Source: Actinophytocola sp036378875
GTDB lineage: Bacteria > Actinomycetota > Actinomycetes > Mycobacteriales > Pseudonocardiaceae
NCBI RefSeq assembly: GCF_036378875.1
Contig: NZ_DASUVO010000176.1
Coordinates: 62,001 to 126,000 of the forward strand
Length of the DNA stretch: 64,000 bases
Reading direction: 5' to 3'
Below the pieces are notes generated by a model. That model searched no databases. It was not told the DNA's origin and saw only the letters and a list, made by a program, of their open reading frames with translations. Shown here piece by piece: positions 17,901-25,662 of the stretch. Both the position numbers and the translations under genes were made by a program. Within the stretch, counting starts at the first letter, position 1. The number at the start of each line of letters is the position of its first letter.

Positions 17901-18125
17901 GACCTGGCTCTGCGTCGCGGCAAGCCGTACGAGGCCGCCACGGTGCTCGGGGCGAGCGAGGGCGTCCGCGGCGCCAAGGACCTCTCGATCCTCGACCACG
18001 CCCAGATCGAGGATGCCGCTCGTGCCGAACTGGGCGAGGACGTGTTCACCGAGGCCTACGCCAAGGGCGTGGCGACAACGTTGGAAACCCTGCGCGCGTT
18101 GACCGACGAGGTCCTCGCCGCGTAG
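14934..18125 (+). CDS. AfsR-like BTAD regulator with NB-ARC-type ATPase and TPR region
   Basis: 1063 residues. Order: OmpR-like winged helix (about 1-95; MLGPLSVRAEDGSPVEVTGA), BTAD helical domain (about 100-245; VDVHRFERLAAHG onward), ATPase with Walker A TGPGGSGKT at 280-288 and sensor RLRILATSREPLGITGE, then long TPR-like helical repeats to the C-terminus. No LuxR-type C-terminal HTH is seen. SARP/AfsR proteins activate secondary-metabolite or stress genes, with ATP binding gating DNA binding. No biosynthetic gene cluster lies next to it, although the adjacent convergent ABC exporter is a possible target. Start GTG 14934 has GAGAAGG upstream; ATG 14946 is possible. Confidence 0.9.
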   Translation: MRVAMLGPLSVRAEDGSPVEVTGARLRTLLILLALDPGHVVSTARLVDGVWGEEPPAEAANALQALVSRLRRTGLTVESRPTGYHLALDPDDVDVHRFERLAAHGRATLATDPVTTSATLREALALWRGPALADAATTAFAQAPIARLNELRLAATGDRIEAELEHSSGLVPELEALVAEYPLHERFAGLLMKALARTGRVADALAVYARTKTALADELGADPSADLAALHLDLLRGQHATQGDRQRTNLRSGLTSFVGRDEDLARVTAMVDESRLVTLTGPGGSGKTRLATEAGRALVDRLPDGVWFVELASVGDGADVAPAVLTALGMRAQVLASSSRAIGEPVEAPLDRLAAALSHRALLLVMDNCEHLIGAAAVVADRLLGECPRLRILATSREPLGITGETLWPVDPLTLPPADANPPTALTFSAVRLLADRALAVRPGFTVDEKTTPSVVHICRALDGMPLAIELAAARLRTMSLDQLATRLGDRFRLLTGGSRMALPRHQTLRAVVDWSWDLLDDGERTLLRRLAIFAGGATLEAVEQVCAGPDLAAERVLDLLTALVDKSLVLVVGDRYRLLETIKAYGRERLDEAGETERVLDAFIDWFSRLAATAEPHLRRAEQLEWLAVLEADHDNLHAAVRAAIATGAAVPAARLLANAGWYWWLHGHKTEGAELAAEVVAMTGEVPPADRALALGLAAMLAIDGIYDQQRAIMWFTEAVELVESEGVRDHPLLRMILALNDVLQTYGRPTDSLRMYLSDVLFTDEDPWVLGVARVMRAHASLNAGQLHAEAEDDFRVGLAAFRSIGERWGMSFSLCSLADLVAWRGDFATAIRYYEEANELFSALVTNDDLVRYRLRLANLHMHLGDRDRAAEALALAEQDAERSGMLESYAGVTHARGDFARLAGDFEESRRQLELAVEMSKATYYRWTKPVAPQFAALIEGSRGYLAAATGELADAVTHHSEALELALESHDAPIVAHILVGVADLALRRGKPYEAATVLGASEGVRGAKDLSILDHAQIEDAARAELGEDVFTEAYAKGVATTLETLRALTDEVLAA

Positions 18126-18157
18126 CGGTGGTGGCACCCCCTGGCGGCCACCACCGC
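18125..18157. terminator. Bidirectional terminator between the BTAD gene and the ABC permease gene
   Basis: A perfect 10-bp inverted repeat (GCGGTGGTGG with CCACCACCGC) with a 13-base loop fills the 39-bp gap between convergent genes. Confidence 0.65.
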
Positions 18158-18164
18158 CACCTGG

Positions 18165-18959
18165 TCAGGCGCGCTTGCGGAAGGCGCGGACCGACAGCGG
18201 GGCGAAGACGGCCATGATCCCCGCCGCCCACAGCAGGGCACCGGTCACCGGCGCCGCGACCGGGCCGCTCACCAGCAGCCCGCGAAGCGCGTCGGCCACG
18301 ATCGTCACCGGGTTCACGTCCACCCACGCCTGCAGCCAGCCGGGCATGGTGTTGGTCGGCACGAACACGTTGCTCACGAACGTCAGCGGGAACATCACCG
18401 CGAACCCGAAGACCATCACCTGTTCCGGCTCGCGCACCAGCAGGCCGACCAGCACCGCGATCCACGCGAACGCGAGCGCGAAGACCAGGAGCAGCCCGAT
18501 CGCGGCGAGCACGCCTGCCACGTTGGTGCCGACGCGGAAGCCCATGATCGCGCCGAGGCCGAGCAGCAGCCCCATGGCCCACGCCTGCTTCACCATCTCC
18601 GCCCCGATGCGCCCGGCGAGCGGCGCCCACCGCGCGATCGGCAGCGCGCGCAGCCGGTCGAACACCCCCTTCGTCAGGTCGGTGCTCAGACCGAGACCGG
18701 TGTTGAGCGTGCCGAACAAGGCGTTCTGCACGATGAGCCCCGGCAGGGCGAACGTCAGGTAGTCGCCGGTCGAGCCCGCGATCGCGCCGCCGAACACGTA
18801 CGTGAACAGCAGCAGGAACATGATCGGCTGGACGCTGAAGTCGACCAGCTCGGTGGGGTTGTGCTTGATCTGCACCAGCGTGCGCCACGAAAGCGACGCG
18901 CTCTGGCGAAGACCTTCCGACGGCCGCACCTTCGGCGGCAGGGCGACAGCGGCGGTCAT
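18165..18959 (-). CDS. ABC-2 type export permease (DrrB-like)
   Basis: 264 residues with six hydrophobic segments. The N-terminal elbow is SLSWRTLVQIKHNPTELVDF, followed by QPIMFLLLFTYVFGGAIAGS and the family signature region MFPLTFVSNVFVPTNTMPGW. These are hallmarks of DrrB-type daunorubicin/antibiotic exporter permeases. The ATG overlaps the stop of the ATPase gene (ATGA, 18956-18959), so the pair is translationally coupled and the proteins should form one exporter. The substrate is unknown; family members export antibiotics or lipids. Confidence 0.92.
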   Translation of the reverse strand: MTAAVALPPKVRPSEGLRQSASLSWRTLVQIKHNPTELVDFSVQPIMFLLLFTYVFGGAIAGSTGDYLTFALPGLIVQNALFGTLNTGLGLSTDLTKGVFDRLRALPIARWAPLAGRIGAEMVKQAWAMGLLLGLGAIMGFRVGTNVAGVLAAIGLLLVFALAFAWIAVLVGLLVREPEQVMVFGFAVMFPLTFVSNVFVPTNTMPGWLQAWVDVNPVTIVADALRGLLVSGPVAAPVTGALLWAAGIMAVFAPLSVRAFRKRA

Positions 18960-19927
18960 GCCGAGGTCCTTTCCAAGTCAGATGTATCGGTCTCTGCTGC
19001 GGCCTTGTGGCCGGTCAGGCTGAGGAACACCTCGTCGAGGCTGGCGTCCCGCAGCGCGAGCTCCGCGACGACCACGTCGGCGTCGTCGAGCCTGCGGACG
19101 ACGGCCGGCAGCACCGCCGGGTCGGTGACCGACGCGGTGACCTTGGCGCCGTCCACTGTGGGCACGGCGCCGGTCAGGTCGTGCACGATCGACGTCACGA
19201 TCGCGAGGTCGGCCGCGTCCGCCGGGCGCACCACGAGCGGCTGCGCGCCGGTACGGGCCTTCAGTTGCGCGGGCGTGCCGGTGGCGATCACCCGGCCGTG
19301 GTCGACGACCGCGATCTCATTGGCCAGTTGGTCGGCCTCCTCCAGGTACTGCGTGGTCAACAGGACGGTCACACCGTCGGCGACCAGCTCCCGTACGACC
19401 TGCCACAGGTCGAGCCGGCTGTGCGGGTCCAACCCGGTGGTCGGCTCGTCCAGGAACAGCACGCGTGGGCGGCCGACCAGGCTCGCGGCCAGGTCGAGGC
19501 GCCGGCGCATGCCGCCGGAGTAGGTCTTGGCCGCCCGGTTGGCGGCGTCGGTCAGGTTGAACCGTTCGAGCAGGTCACGTGCCCTCTTCCGCGCGTCCAC
19601 CCGCGACTGGCCCAACAGCCGGCCGATGAGCAGCAGGTTCTCGGCGCCGGTGAGCATCTCGTCGACCGACGCGTACTGCCCGGTCAGCCCGATCAGCTGC
19701 CGCACCCGGTGCGCGTCGCGGACCACGTCGTGGCCGCAGACCTCCGCGTGCCCGGAGTCGGGTTCGAGCAGCGTGGCCAGGATGCGGACAGCCGTCGTCT
19801 TGCCGGCGCCGTTGGGTCCGAGCAGTCCGAGGACGCTGCCGGCCGGCGCCGCCAGGTCGACGCCGTCGAGCGCCCTGGTCTCGCCGAACCGCTTGGCCAG
19901 CCCCTCGGCCAACACGGCGTTGTTCAT
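18956..19927 (-). CDS. ABC exporter ATP-binding protein (DrrA-like)
   Basis: 323 residues. Walker A GLLGPNGAGKTTAVRIL, signature YSGGMRRRLDLAASLVGRP, Walker B VLFLDEPTTGLDP, then the DrrA-type C-terminal extension (about 225-323) with ITSVNVFLSLTG-like sequence near DEVFLSLTGHKAAAETD. It powers the downstream permease. The reading frame extends far upstream, but that part overlaps the divergent M24 peptidase gene antisense. ATG 19927 is preferred because AAGGGGG sits 9 bases upstream; ATG 19936 is also in frame. Confidence 0.92.
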   Translation of the reverse strand: MNNAVLAEGLAKRFGETRALDGVDLAAPAGSVLGLLGPNGAGKTTAVRILATLLEPDSGHAEVCGHDVVRDAHRVRQLIGLTGQYASVDEMLTGAENLLLIGRLLGQSRVDARKRARDLLERFNLTDAANRAAKTYSGGMRRRLDLAASLVGRPRVLFLDEPTTGLDPHSRLDLWQVVRELVADGVTVLLTTQYLEEADQLANEIAVVDHGRVIATGTPAQLKARTGAQPLVVRPADAADLAIVTSIVHDLTGAVPTVDGAKVTASVTDPAVLPAVVRRLDDADVVVAELALRDASLDEVFLSLTGHKAAAETDTSDLERTSA

Positions 19928-20107
19928 GGTGGTCATCCCCCTTCGGGATCGTTGTCGAGGCCGACGATGACCCCAGGGGCTGACACGGGGCTGAGATCCG
20001 GCTGATACCCCGCACACACGGGTCGGCTCCCCTTCCGCCGCCCGGATTCCGCGTTCCCGCGGCGCACCTTCGCTGTGGCTCCCCGCGCAAGGTCTAGGCT
20101 TTCCGCC

Positions 20108-21244
20108 ATGTCGACGACCGTCTCCGCGACCAACCCCGCGGCACTGGCGAGGCGCCTCGAGCGGACGCGTGCGGCCGCCGCGAACGCCGGGGTGGACGCC
20201 CTGCTCATGGCACCCGGCTCGGATCTGAGGTACCTGCTCGGCGCCGGTGGCAGCTCGTTCGAGCGCCTCACCTGCCTCGTCGTGCCGGCCGAGGCGGCGC
20301 CCGTGCTCGTCGTGCCGAAGCTGGAGGCGCCCGGCTACGACGCGGTGCCGACGGGCGAGCTCGGCGTCGAGCTGTCCACGTGGGTGGACGGCGAGGACCC
20401 GTACGCACTGGTCGCCTCGCTGCTGCCGAAGGCGTCCCGGGTGGCGGTCGGCGACGTGATGGTCGCACTGCACGTCCTGGGCCTGCGCCGCGCACTGCCC
20501 GACGCCGAGCAGGTGCTCGCCGGCCCGATCGTGCGTGAGCTGCGGATGCGCAAGGACGCCGAGGAGGTCGACGCGCTCCGCGAGGCGGGCGCCGCGATCG
20601 ACCGCGTCCACGCCCGCATGGCCGAGTTTCTCCAAGTCGGTCGTACCGAGAACGAGGTGGGTGCCGACATCGCCGCCGCCATCGTCGAGGAGGGTCACGC
20701 GGTCGCCGACTTCGTCATCGTCGGCTCCGGCCCCAACGGCGCCAGCCCGCACCACAGTCTGTCCGACCGCGTGATCGAGGCCGGCGACGTGGTGGTGATC
20801 GACATCGGCGGCCCGGTCGCGGCGGGCTACAACTCGGACAGCACCCGCACCTACGTCATGGGCGAGCCGCGCGATACGGACGTATCGAAGACCTACGCGG
20901 TGCTCCAGGAGGCACAGCGGGCGGCCGTCGCCGCGGTCCGGCCCGGTGTGCTGGCACAGGATGTCGACGCCGCGGCGCGGCAGATCATCGCCGATGCCGG
21001 ATTCGGCGAGTTCTTCATCCACCGCACCGGTCACGGCATCGGCCTCGACGTGCACGAGGACCCGTACATCGTGGCCGGCAACGACCTTCCGCTGGAGCCG
21101 GGCATGGCGTTCTCCGTGGAGCCGGGCATCTACCAGCCGGGCCGGTGGGGCGCGCGGATCGAGGACATCGTGGTGGTCACCGAGGACGGCGTCGAGTCGG
21201 TGAACAAGCGGCCGCACGAGCTCGTGTCGCTCCCGGTCCGATGA
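20108..21244 (+). CDS. M24 family metallopeptidase (Xaa-Pro aminopeptidase type)
   Basis: 378 residues, a creatinase-like N-terminal domain then a pita-bread catalytic domain. Metal ligands are visible in VVIDIGGPV, YNSDSTRT, the His of HRTGHGIGLDVHEDP, the Glu of FSVEPGIY and the Glu of ARIEDIVVV. The enzyme removes N-terminal residues from proline-containing peptides, using two metal ions. TAGGCT at 20095-20100 lies 7 bases before ATG 20108, indicating a leaderless transcript. The stop overlaps the start of the Lrp-type regulator (ATGA), so both are expressed together. Confidence 0.94.
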   Translation: MSTTVSATNPAALARRLERTRAAAANAGVDALLMAPGSDLRYLLGAGGSSFERLTCLVVPAEAAPVLVVPKLEAPGYDAVPTGELGVELSTWVDGEDPYALVASLLPKASRVAVGDVMVALHVLGLRRALPDAEQVLAGPIVRELRMRKDAEEVDALREAGAAIDRVHARMAEFLQVGRTENEVGADIAAAIVEEGHAVADFVIVGSGPNGASPHHSLSDRVIEAGDVVVIDIGGPVAAGYNSDSTRTYVMGEPRDTDVSKTYAVLQEAQRAAVAAVRPGVLAQDVDAAARQIIADAGFGEFFIHRTGHGIGLDVHEDPYIVAGNDLPLEPGMAFSVEPGIYQPGRWGARIEDIVVVTEDGVESVNKRPHELVSLPVR

Positions 21245-21696
21245 CCGCGTCGGAGCTGGAGCCGATCGACCAGGCGATCGCCCGTGAGCTGGCGGCGGAC
21301 GGCCGGTGCAGCTTCACCGACCTGGCCGAGCGGGTGGGGCTGTCGGTGTCCGCCGTGCACCAGCGGGTGCGACGGTTGGAACAGCGCGGCGTGATCCGCG
21401 GGTACAACGCGCGGCTCAACGCCGAGGTGATCGGGCTGCCGCTGACCGCGTTCATCTCGCTCACCCCGATCGACCCGGCCGCCCCGGACGACTACCCGTC
21501 GCGGCTGGAACACATCCGCGAGATCGAGTCGTGTTACTCGGTGGCCGGCGACGAGTCGTACATCCTGCTGGTCCGGGTGGCCTCCCCGGCCGCGCTGGAG
21601 GAACTGCTCCGGCAGATCCGCGAGGCCGCGAAGGTCTCCACCCGGACCACGGTCGTGCTGTCGACCGCCTACGAGGCCCGATCACCGGCGATCTAG
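21241..21696 (+). CDS. Lrp/AsnC family transcriptional regulator
   Basis: 151 residues. The N-terminal AsnC helix-turn-helix contains RCSFTDLAERVGLSVSAVHQ, followed by a RAM ligand domain (ESCYSVAGDESYILLVRVAS). Lrp-type proteins bind amino acids, and here translational coupling to a peptidase gene (ATGA overlap) suggests that it senses a peptide-derived amino acid. The in-frame region upstream of ATG 21241 lies inside the peptidase gene and is not coding. Direct target genes are not visible. Confidence 0.93.
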   Translation: MTASELEPIDQAIARELAADGRCSFTDLAERVGLSVSAVHQRVRRLEQRGVIRGYNARLNAEVIGLPLTAFISLTPIDPAAPDDYPSRLEHIREIESCYSVAGDESYILLVRVASPAALEELLRQIREAAKVSTRTTVVLSTAYEARSPAI

Positions 21697-21783
21697 CGGC
21701 CGGTCATGGCCGTCTCTTCGCCGAACAGTTCCGGCAGCGGGCCGCCGCCGGACCTGTCACGGTGGCATCGGGAGCGCGGGTGG

Positions 21784-22530
21784 TCAGCGCACGGCGACGA
21801 GCACGTGGTCGTCGCCGAACTGCCACACCGGGCCCGCCTCGGCGAAGCCCGCCTGCCGGAGCAGTTCGGCGTGCTCCCACACCGTCAGGCCGTTCTCACC
21901 GCTGTGTGCGATCGCCGCCTTCGAGCGGGCGTCGAGCAGCGGGCTCAGCTCGTCGTCCTGCTGGAGAGCCTGCCACCAGGCACTCCAGTCCTCGTTGGAC
22001 TCGGTGCCGACACGGCGGGTGCGTGCCTCACGAACCGCCGTGGCCAGCGCGTCGAGGCGCGGCTGGCCGACGTGCATGTTGTCGGCGTTGACGAAGACGC
22101 CGCCGGGCCGCAGGTTCTGCGCCAGCGTCCGGTACAGCTGACCGAGATCCGCGGGCGCGAGCCAGTGCAGGGCGGTGCTGGACACGGCCGCGTCCCACGG
22201 GCCCGGCAGCCCGGTGGCGTCCGCCCAGCCCGGGTTGGCGAGGTTCGCCTCGATCAGGCGCACCCTCGGGTTGGAGTTGGCCCGGCCGAGGCCCAGCAGC
22301 AGTGGGTCGGTGTCGACCCCGACCACTTCGACCGACGGCAACGCCTCGGCGAGTCGCTGCGACAGCGAACCGGGGCCGCAGCCGAGGTCCACCACTCTCG
22401 CCGGGCCGTCGTCGGTGGCGGCCCGGACGACGTCGATCACCACACGGAACCGTTCCTCGCGGTCGGGGACGTACCGCTCCTGCTGCGCGTCCCACCGCTG
22501 GAGCCACCGGGTCGCCGTCGTCGTCTGCAT
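21784..22530 (-). CDS. Class I SAM-dependent methyltransferase
   Basis: 248 residues. Motif I is VVDLGCGPGSLSQRLAEALP (about 46-65), motif II near VEVVGVDTDPLLL, and motif post-I near AAVSSTALHWLAPADLGQLY, all typical of Methyltransf_25-type enzymes related to trans-aconitate methyltransferase. The methyl acceptor cannot be told. The GAAGGAAG ribosome site precedes ATG 22530. It is divergent from the CGNR regulator across about 70 bp; regulation by that protein is a reasonable guess only. Confidence 0.92.
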   Translation of the reverse strand: MQTTTATRWLQRWDAQQERYVPDREERFRVVIDVVRAATDDGPARVVDLGCGPGSLSQRLAEALPSVEVVGVDTDPLLLGLGRANSNPRVRLIEANLANPGWADATGLPGPWDAAVSSTALHWLAPADLGQLYRTLAQNLRPGGVFVNADNMHVGQPRLDALATAVREARTRRVGTESNEDWSAWWQALQQDDELSPLLDARSKAAIAHSGENGLTVWEHAELLRQAGFAEAGPVWQFGDDHVLVAVR

Positions 22531-22600
22531 CGTGCTTCCTTCGTAACTGGCGTTAAGCTTGACGGCAGTGACGCTAACTCGAATGGGAGTAACTGGTCAA

Positions 22601-23176
22601 GTGGAGTTCGACAGTCACACGAGCGACGTGGTCGAGTACGCGGTCACACTGATCAACGACGTGACACCCGGCGAACGGCACGGTCGTCCGTTCCCCGCGC
22701 CCGCCGGGGACGCCCTGACGACAGCCGTCCGCAACGCCATGCCCCGTTCCCGTACACCTGGCCTGCCAACCTCGTCCGATGCCGCTGAGCTGGCGGAATG
22801 GGCGGCTCGTCTGCGACAGGTGGTGGAGTTGGTCGATACAGACGACCTGGATTCGGCGTGTGTCGAGCTGAACCGGATCATGCGCGAGGCGGGCGCGATG
22901 CCGACCCTCGCCCGGCACGACGGCGAACCGTGGCACCTGCACTTCCACAGCGCGGACGCCGCGTGGGCGGTGAGCTGGGCCGCCTCGATGGCGACGGGCC
23001 TCGCGGTGGTCCTCGGCAACGCGGTCGTGGAGCGGCTCGGGCTGTGCAACGCGCCCGCCTGCGACCGGGTCTACGTCGACGTGTCCCGCAACGGCACCCG
23101 CCGGTTCTGCTCCACCGCGTGCCAGAACCGGGTCAAGGCCGCGGCCTTCCGCGCCCGCAAAGCCGCCGAGGCGTAG
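22601..23176 (+). CDS. CGNR zinc finger transcriptional regulator
   Basis: About 191 residues beginning VEFDSHTSDVVEYAVTLIND, then an ABATE-like N-terminal domain. The C-terminal CGNR zinc finger is LCNAPACDRVYVDVSRNGTR followed by FCSTACQNRVKAAAFRARK, with the four expected cysteines. This family includes stress-associated regulators. The GTG at 22601 matches the usual family start; in-frame upstream alternatives TTG 22559, GTG 22568 and ATG 22583 exist. The intergenic region with the divergent methyltransferase has two GTAACTGG direct repeats (22543-22550 and 22589-22596), possible operators. Confidence 0.85.
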   Translation: MEFDSHTSDVVEYAVTLINDVTPGERHGRPFPAPAGDALTTAVRNAMPRSRTPGLPTSSDAAELAEWAARLRQVVELVDTDDLDSACVELNRIMREAGAMPTLARHDGEPWHLHFHSADAAWAVSWAASMATGLAVVLGNAVVERLGLCNAPACDRVYVDVSRNGTRRFCSTACQNRVKAAAFRARKAAEA

Positions 23177-23233
23177 TTGTCGATTTCGTGGTCGCTCGTT
23201 CGCCGAGTTGATGTCACCGGTGAAAGGAGAGAC

Positions 23234-23860
23234 ATGCGGAAGCTGACGGCGATGTCGTTCGTGTCCCTGGACGGCGTCATGCAGGCACCCGGCGGGCCCG
23301 ACGAGGACCGCGACGACGGGTTCGCGCACGGGGGCTGGGCGGTACCGCACTTCGACCAGACCATGATCGACGTGATCGGCGAGATCACCGCTCGGGCCGG
23401 CGCGTTGCTGCTGGGCAGGCGAACCTACGAGATCTTCGCGGCCACCTGGCCACTGGCCAGGCCCGACGACCTGATCGGCGCCAAGCTCAACGCGATGCCC
23501 AAGTACGTCGCCTCCAGGACGCTCGACACCGTGTCGTGGACCAACACGACACTCCTGCGAGGAAACGCCGCCGACCTGGTTCGTGAACTGAAGTCGACCG
23601 ACGGCACGGAGATACAGGTGCACGGCAGTGCCGACCTGCTCCAGACCTTGCTCCGACACGACCTGGTCGACCAGCTCGAGGTGTTCGTGTTCCCCGTCGT
23701 CGTGGGCACCGGCAAGCGGCTCTTCGGGCCGGGTGCCATCCCGAGCAGGCTTCGACTGGTGAAGACCACGAGCTTCGCTGGCGGTGTCGTCGCCAATACG
23801 TACGTACGGAACGGCGAGCTCGAATACGGGGCCATGGGCCCGGAGCACGGGAACTGGTGA
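23234..23860 (+). CDS. Dihydrofolate reductase-like protein (RibD C-terminal domain)
   Basis: 208 residues with FVSLDGVMQAPGGPDEDRDD at the N-terminus, GRRTYEIFAATWP, a nucleotide-binding GSADLLQTLLRHDLVDQLEV and FPVVVGTGKRLF. This is the RibD_C/DHFR-like fold of small NADPH-dependent reductases common in actinobacteria. The real substrate of this branch is unknown. GAAAGGAGA precedes ATG 23234 at ideal spacing. The gene is convergent with a DinB gene, with two hairpins between them. Confidence 0.9.
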   Translation: MRKLTAMSFVSLDGVMQAPGGPDEDRDDGFAHGGWAVPHFDQTMIDVIGEITARAGALLLGRRTYEIFAATWPLARPDDLIGAKLNAMPKYVASRTLDTVSWTNTTLLRGNAADLVRELKSTDGTEIQVHGSADLLQTLLRHDLVDQLEVFVFPVVVGTGKRLFGPGAIPSRLRLVKTTSFAGGVVANTYVRNGELEYGAMGPEHGNW

Positions 23861-23876
23861 GGGCCCGCCGGCTCAG

Positions 23877-23910
23877 GTCGACTGACCCGAACTAGCTCGG
23901 GTCAGTCGAC
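23877..23910. terminator. Strong hairpin (14-bp perfect stem) after the reductase gene
   Basis: A perfect 14-bp inverted repeat (23877-23890 with 23897-23910; arms GTCGACTGACCCGA/TCGGGTCAGTCGAC) around a 6-base loop ACTAGC. It sits 16 bases past the reductase stop, between convergent genes. Confidence 0.75.
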
Positions 23911-23928
23911 CACGATGAACTGGACGGG

Positions 23929-23972
23929 CGGTGCCGGAGCCGGTCAGTCGACCTGGGCCAGCTCCGGCACCG
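23929..23972. terminator. Second hairpin, adjoining the DinB 3' end
   Basis: A 12-bp inverted repeat (23929-23940 with 23961-23972; arms CGGTGCCGGAGC/GCTCCGGCACCG) with a 20-base loop, ending just before the DinB stop (23974). The motif GGTCAGTCGAC also recurs here as direct repeats (23900, 23942), partially again at 23972, and inverted at 23877. Confidence 0.6.
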
Positions 23973-23973
23973 G

Positions 23974-24585
23974 TCAGGTCGACTTCTGTCCGTCGAGCGT
24001 TTCGCGGAGGATGTCGGCGTGTCCGGCGTGCTGGGCGGTTTCGGCGATGACGTGCATCAGCACCCGGCGCACGCTCTGCACCGCGCCAGGCTCGTGCCAG
24101 GGCGCCTCCGGCAAGGGGTGCGACGCCGACAGGTCGCCGACGCCGGCGATGATCTCCTCGCTGCGGGCGGCGACCTGCTCGTAGCGCGCGAGGATCCCGG
24201 TCAGCGTCTCGCCCGGCAGCATCTGGAAACCGTTCTGGTGGTCGATCGCCCACCGCGGGATCTCGCGGGCGGTGCCGGCCGCGAGATCGGCCCAGGTGAC
24301 ACCGTCTGGCAGGTCGTAGCGCATGGCCGACGGACCATCGACCACGAACCGCAGCCAGCTTTCCTCGATCGACGCGACATGTTTGATCAGCCCACCCAGG
24401 CACAGCGCGCTGACCGTGGGCCGCTCGCCGGCCTGCTCGTCGTCGAGCCCTCGGACGGTGTTGGTCAGGGCTGACCGTGCGGTCGCGAGCGCGGTGAGCA
24501 GGTCGGTCCGCTCGGCGTCGAGGGTTGCGGGAATCGTGGTGGTCACGGTGTTCGGGCCTTTCGGAATGGTGTCGTTGTCTGGCAT
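23974..24585 (-). CDS. DinB family protein (DUF664)
   Basis: 203 residues. Predicted four-helix bundle with the DinB metal-binding histidines: His of LIKHVASIEESWLR and two from HVIAETAQHAGHADILRE. DinB-superfamily proteins bind a metal and include thiol S-transferases of the mycothiol pathway, but most of this subgroup are uncharacterised. ATG 24585 or the in-frame GTG 24546 (VTTTIPATL) could be the true start. It is divergent from the WYL regulator, which is likely to control it through the intergenic palindrome. Confidence 0.88.
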   Translation of the reverse strand: MPDNDTIPKGPNTVTTTIPATLDAERTDLLTALATARSALTNTVRGLDDEQAGERPTVSALCLGGLIKHVASIEESWLRFVVDGPSAMRYDLPDGVTWADLAAGTAREIPRWAIDHQNGFQMLPGETLTGILARYEQVAARSEEIIAGVGDLSASHPLPEAPWHEPGAVQSVRRVLMHVIAETAQHAGHADILRETLDGQKST

Positions 24586-24588
24586 GCC

Positions 24589-24600
24589 GCGAACGTTCGC
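24589..24600. promoter_or_regulatory. Palindrome GCGAACGTTCGC between DinB and the WYL regulator
   Basis: A perfect 12-bp palindrome located 3 bases upstream of the DinB ATG (24585) in the divergent promoter. It shares the core CGAACGTTCG with the operator at 12193-12204. Confidence 0.5.
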
Positions 24601-24648
24601 AGGGGAAGCGGTCAGGTTGTGGCCGCTTTTTGGGGCAACATGACGGTC

Positions 24649-25662
24649 GTGCCGAAAACCTCAGCGCGGCTGCTGTCGTTGCTCTCGCTGCTTCAGGCGC
24701 GCCGGGACTGGCCGGGCGCGCTGCTCGCCGCGCGGTTGGCCGTGAGCCCGCGGACCGTGCGCCGCGATGTCGAACGCCTGCGGGAACTCGGTTATCCGGT
24801 CGTGGCCACCAAGGGCCCCGAGGGCGGATACCGGCTCGCCGCCGGCACGGAGCTGCCCCCGCTGCTGTTCGACGACGAGCAGGCCGTCGCCATCGCCGTG
24901 GCGCTGCGGGTCGCCACCAGCACCGGCGCCGGCATCGGGGAGGCCGCGGCGCGTGCTCTGAACACCGTCCGGCAGGTCATGCCCGCCCGGTTGCGCCGCC
25001 GCGTCGACACTCTCCACGTCATGGCCGTCGAGTCGCCCGCGAGCAGACCGAACCCACCGGTCGACGGCGGTGTGCTGATGGCGCTGAGTGCCGCCGTCCA
25101 CGCCCGTGAGGTGCTGCGTTTCGACTACCCACCAGGGAACGAGGGCTCGGCCCCGCCGCGCCGGGTGCAACCCCACCACCTCGTCACGTGGGGCGGGCGC
25201 TGGTATCTCGTCGCGTGGGATCTCGACCGCGAGGACTGGCGTATCTTCCGTGCCGACCGGATCGCGCCACGCACCCCGACGGGTCCTCGCTTCACCCCGC
25301 GCGACCTGCCTGGCGACGACGTGGGTGCCTTCGTCGTCGGCAGGTTCCGGGGCTCCGACGGTTCCAGCGACTGGCCCTGCCGCGGCGAGGTGATCCTCGA
25401 TCTCCCCGCCGCGGCGGTGGCCGACTTCATTCGTGACGGTGTGGTCGAGGAACTCGGCCCGGACCGCTGCCGGCTCGTCCTGGGTTCGTGGTCATGGCCC
25501 GGCCTGGCCGCCACTGTTGCCGGGTTCGACGCCGACTTCGAGGTCATCGGCCCGGCCCAGCTGAGGACGGCCTTCGCGGACCTGGCCCGCCGGTCCGCCA
25601 ACGCGGCGACCGACACTCGTCACGCCAGCCCCGACCCGACGAACCCTCGGCCGTCGTCCTAG
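24649..25662 (+). CDS. WYL-domain transcriptional regulator (YafY type)
   Basis: About 337 residues. The DeoR-like winged helix is SARLLSLLSLLQARRDWPGA with AVSPRTVRRDVERLRELGYP, then PEGGYRLAAGTELPPLLFDD and a WYL domain with LVTWGGRWYLVAWDLDREDW. YafY-type regulators often sit next to the gene they control, here DinB. GTG 24649 has a CAACAT box 7 bases upstream and gives the usual family start; ATG 24640 is also possible. The stop overlaps the convergent phosphodiesterase stop as CTAG. Confidence 0.92.
   Translation: MPKTSARLLSLLSLLQARRDWPGALLAARLAVSPRTVRRDVERLRELGYPVVATKGPEGGYRLAAGTELPPLLFDDEQAVAIAVALRVATSTGAGIGEAAARALNTVRQVMPARLRRRVDTLHVMAVESPASRPNPPVDGGVLMALSAAVHAREVLRFDYPPGNEGSAPPRRVQPHHLVTWGGRWYLVAWDLDREDWRIFRADRIAPRTPTGPRFTPRDLPGDDVGAFVVGRFRGSDGSSDWPCRGEVILDLPAAAVADFIRDGVVEELGPDRCRLVLGSWSWPGLAATVAGFDADFEVIGPAQLRTAFADLARRSANAATDTRHASPDPTNPRPSS

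Noticed and set aside
24589..24600. LexA/SOS box at GCGAACGTTCGC
   Set aside because: Actinobacterial LexA sites need CGAAC-N4-GTTCG; this palindrome has no central 4-base gap.
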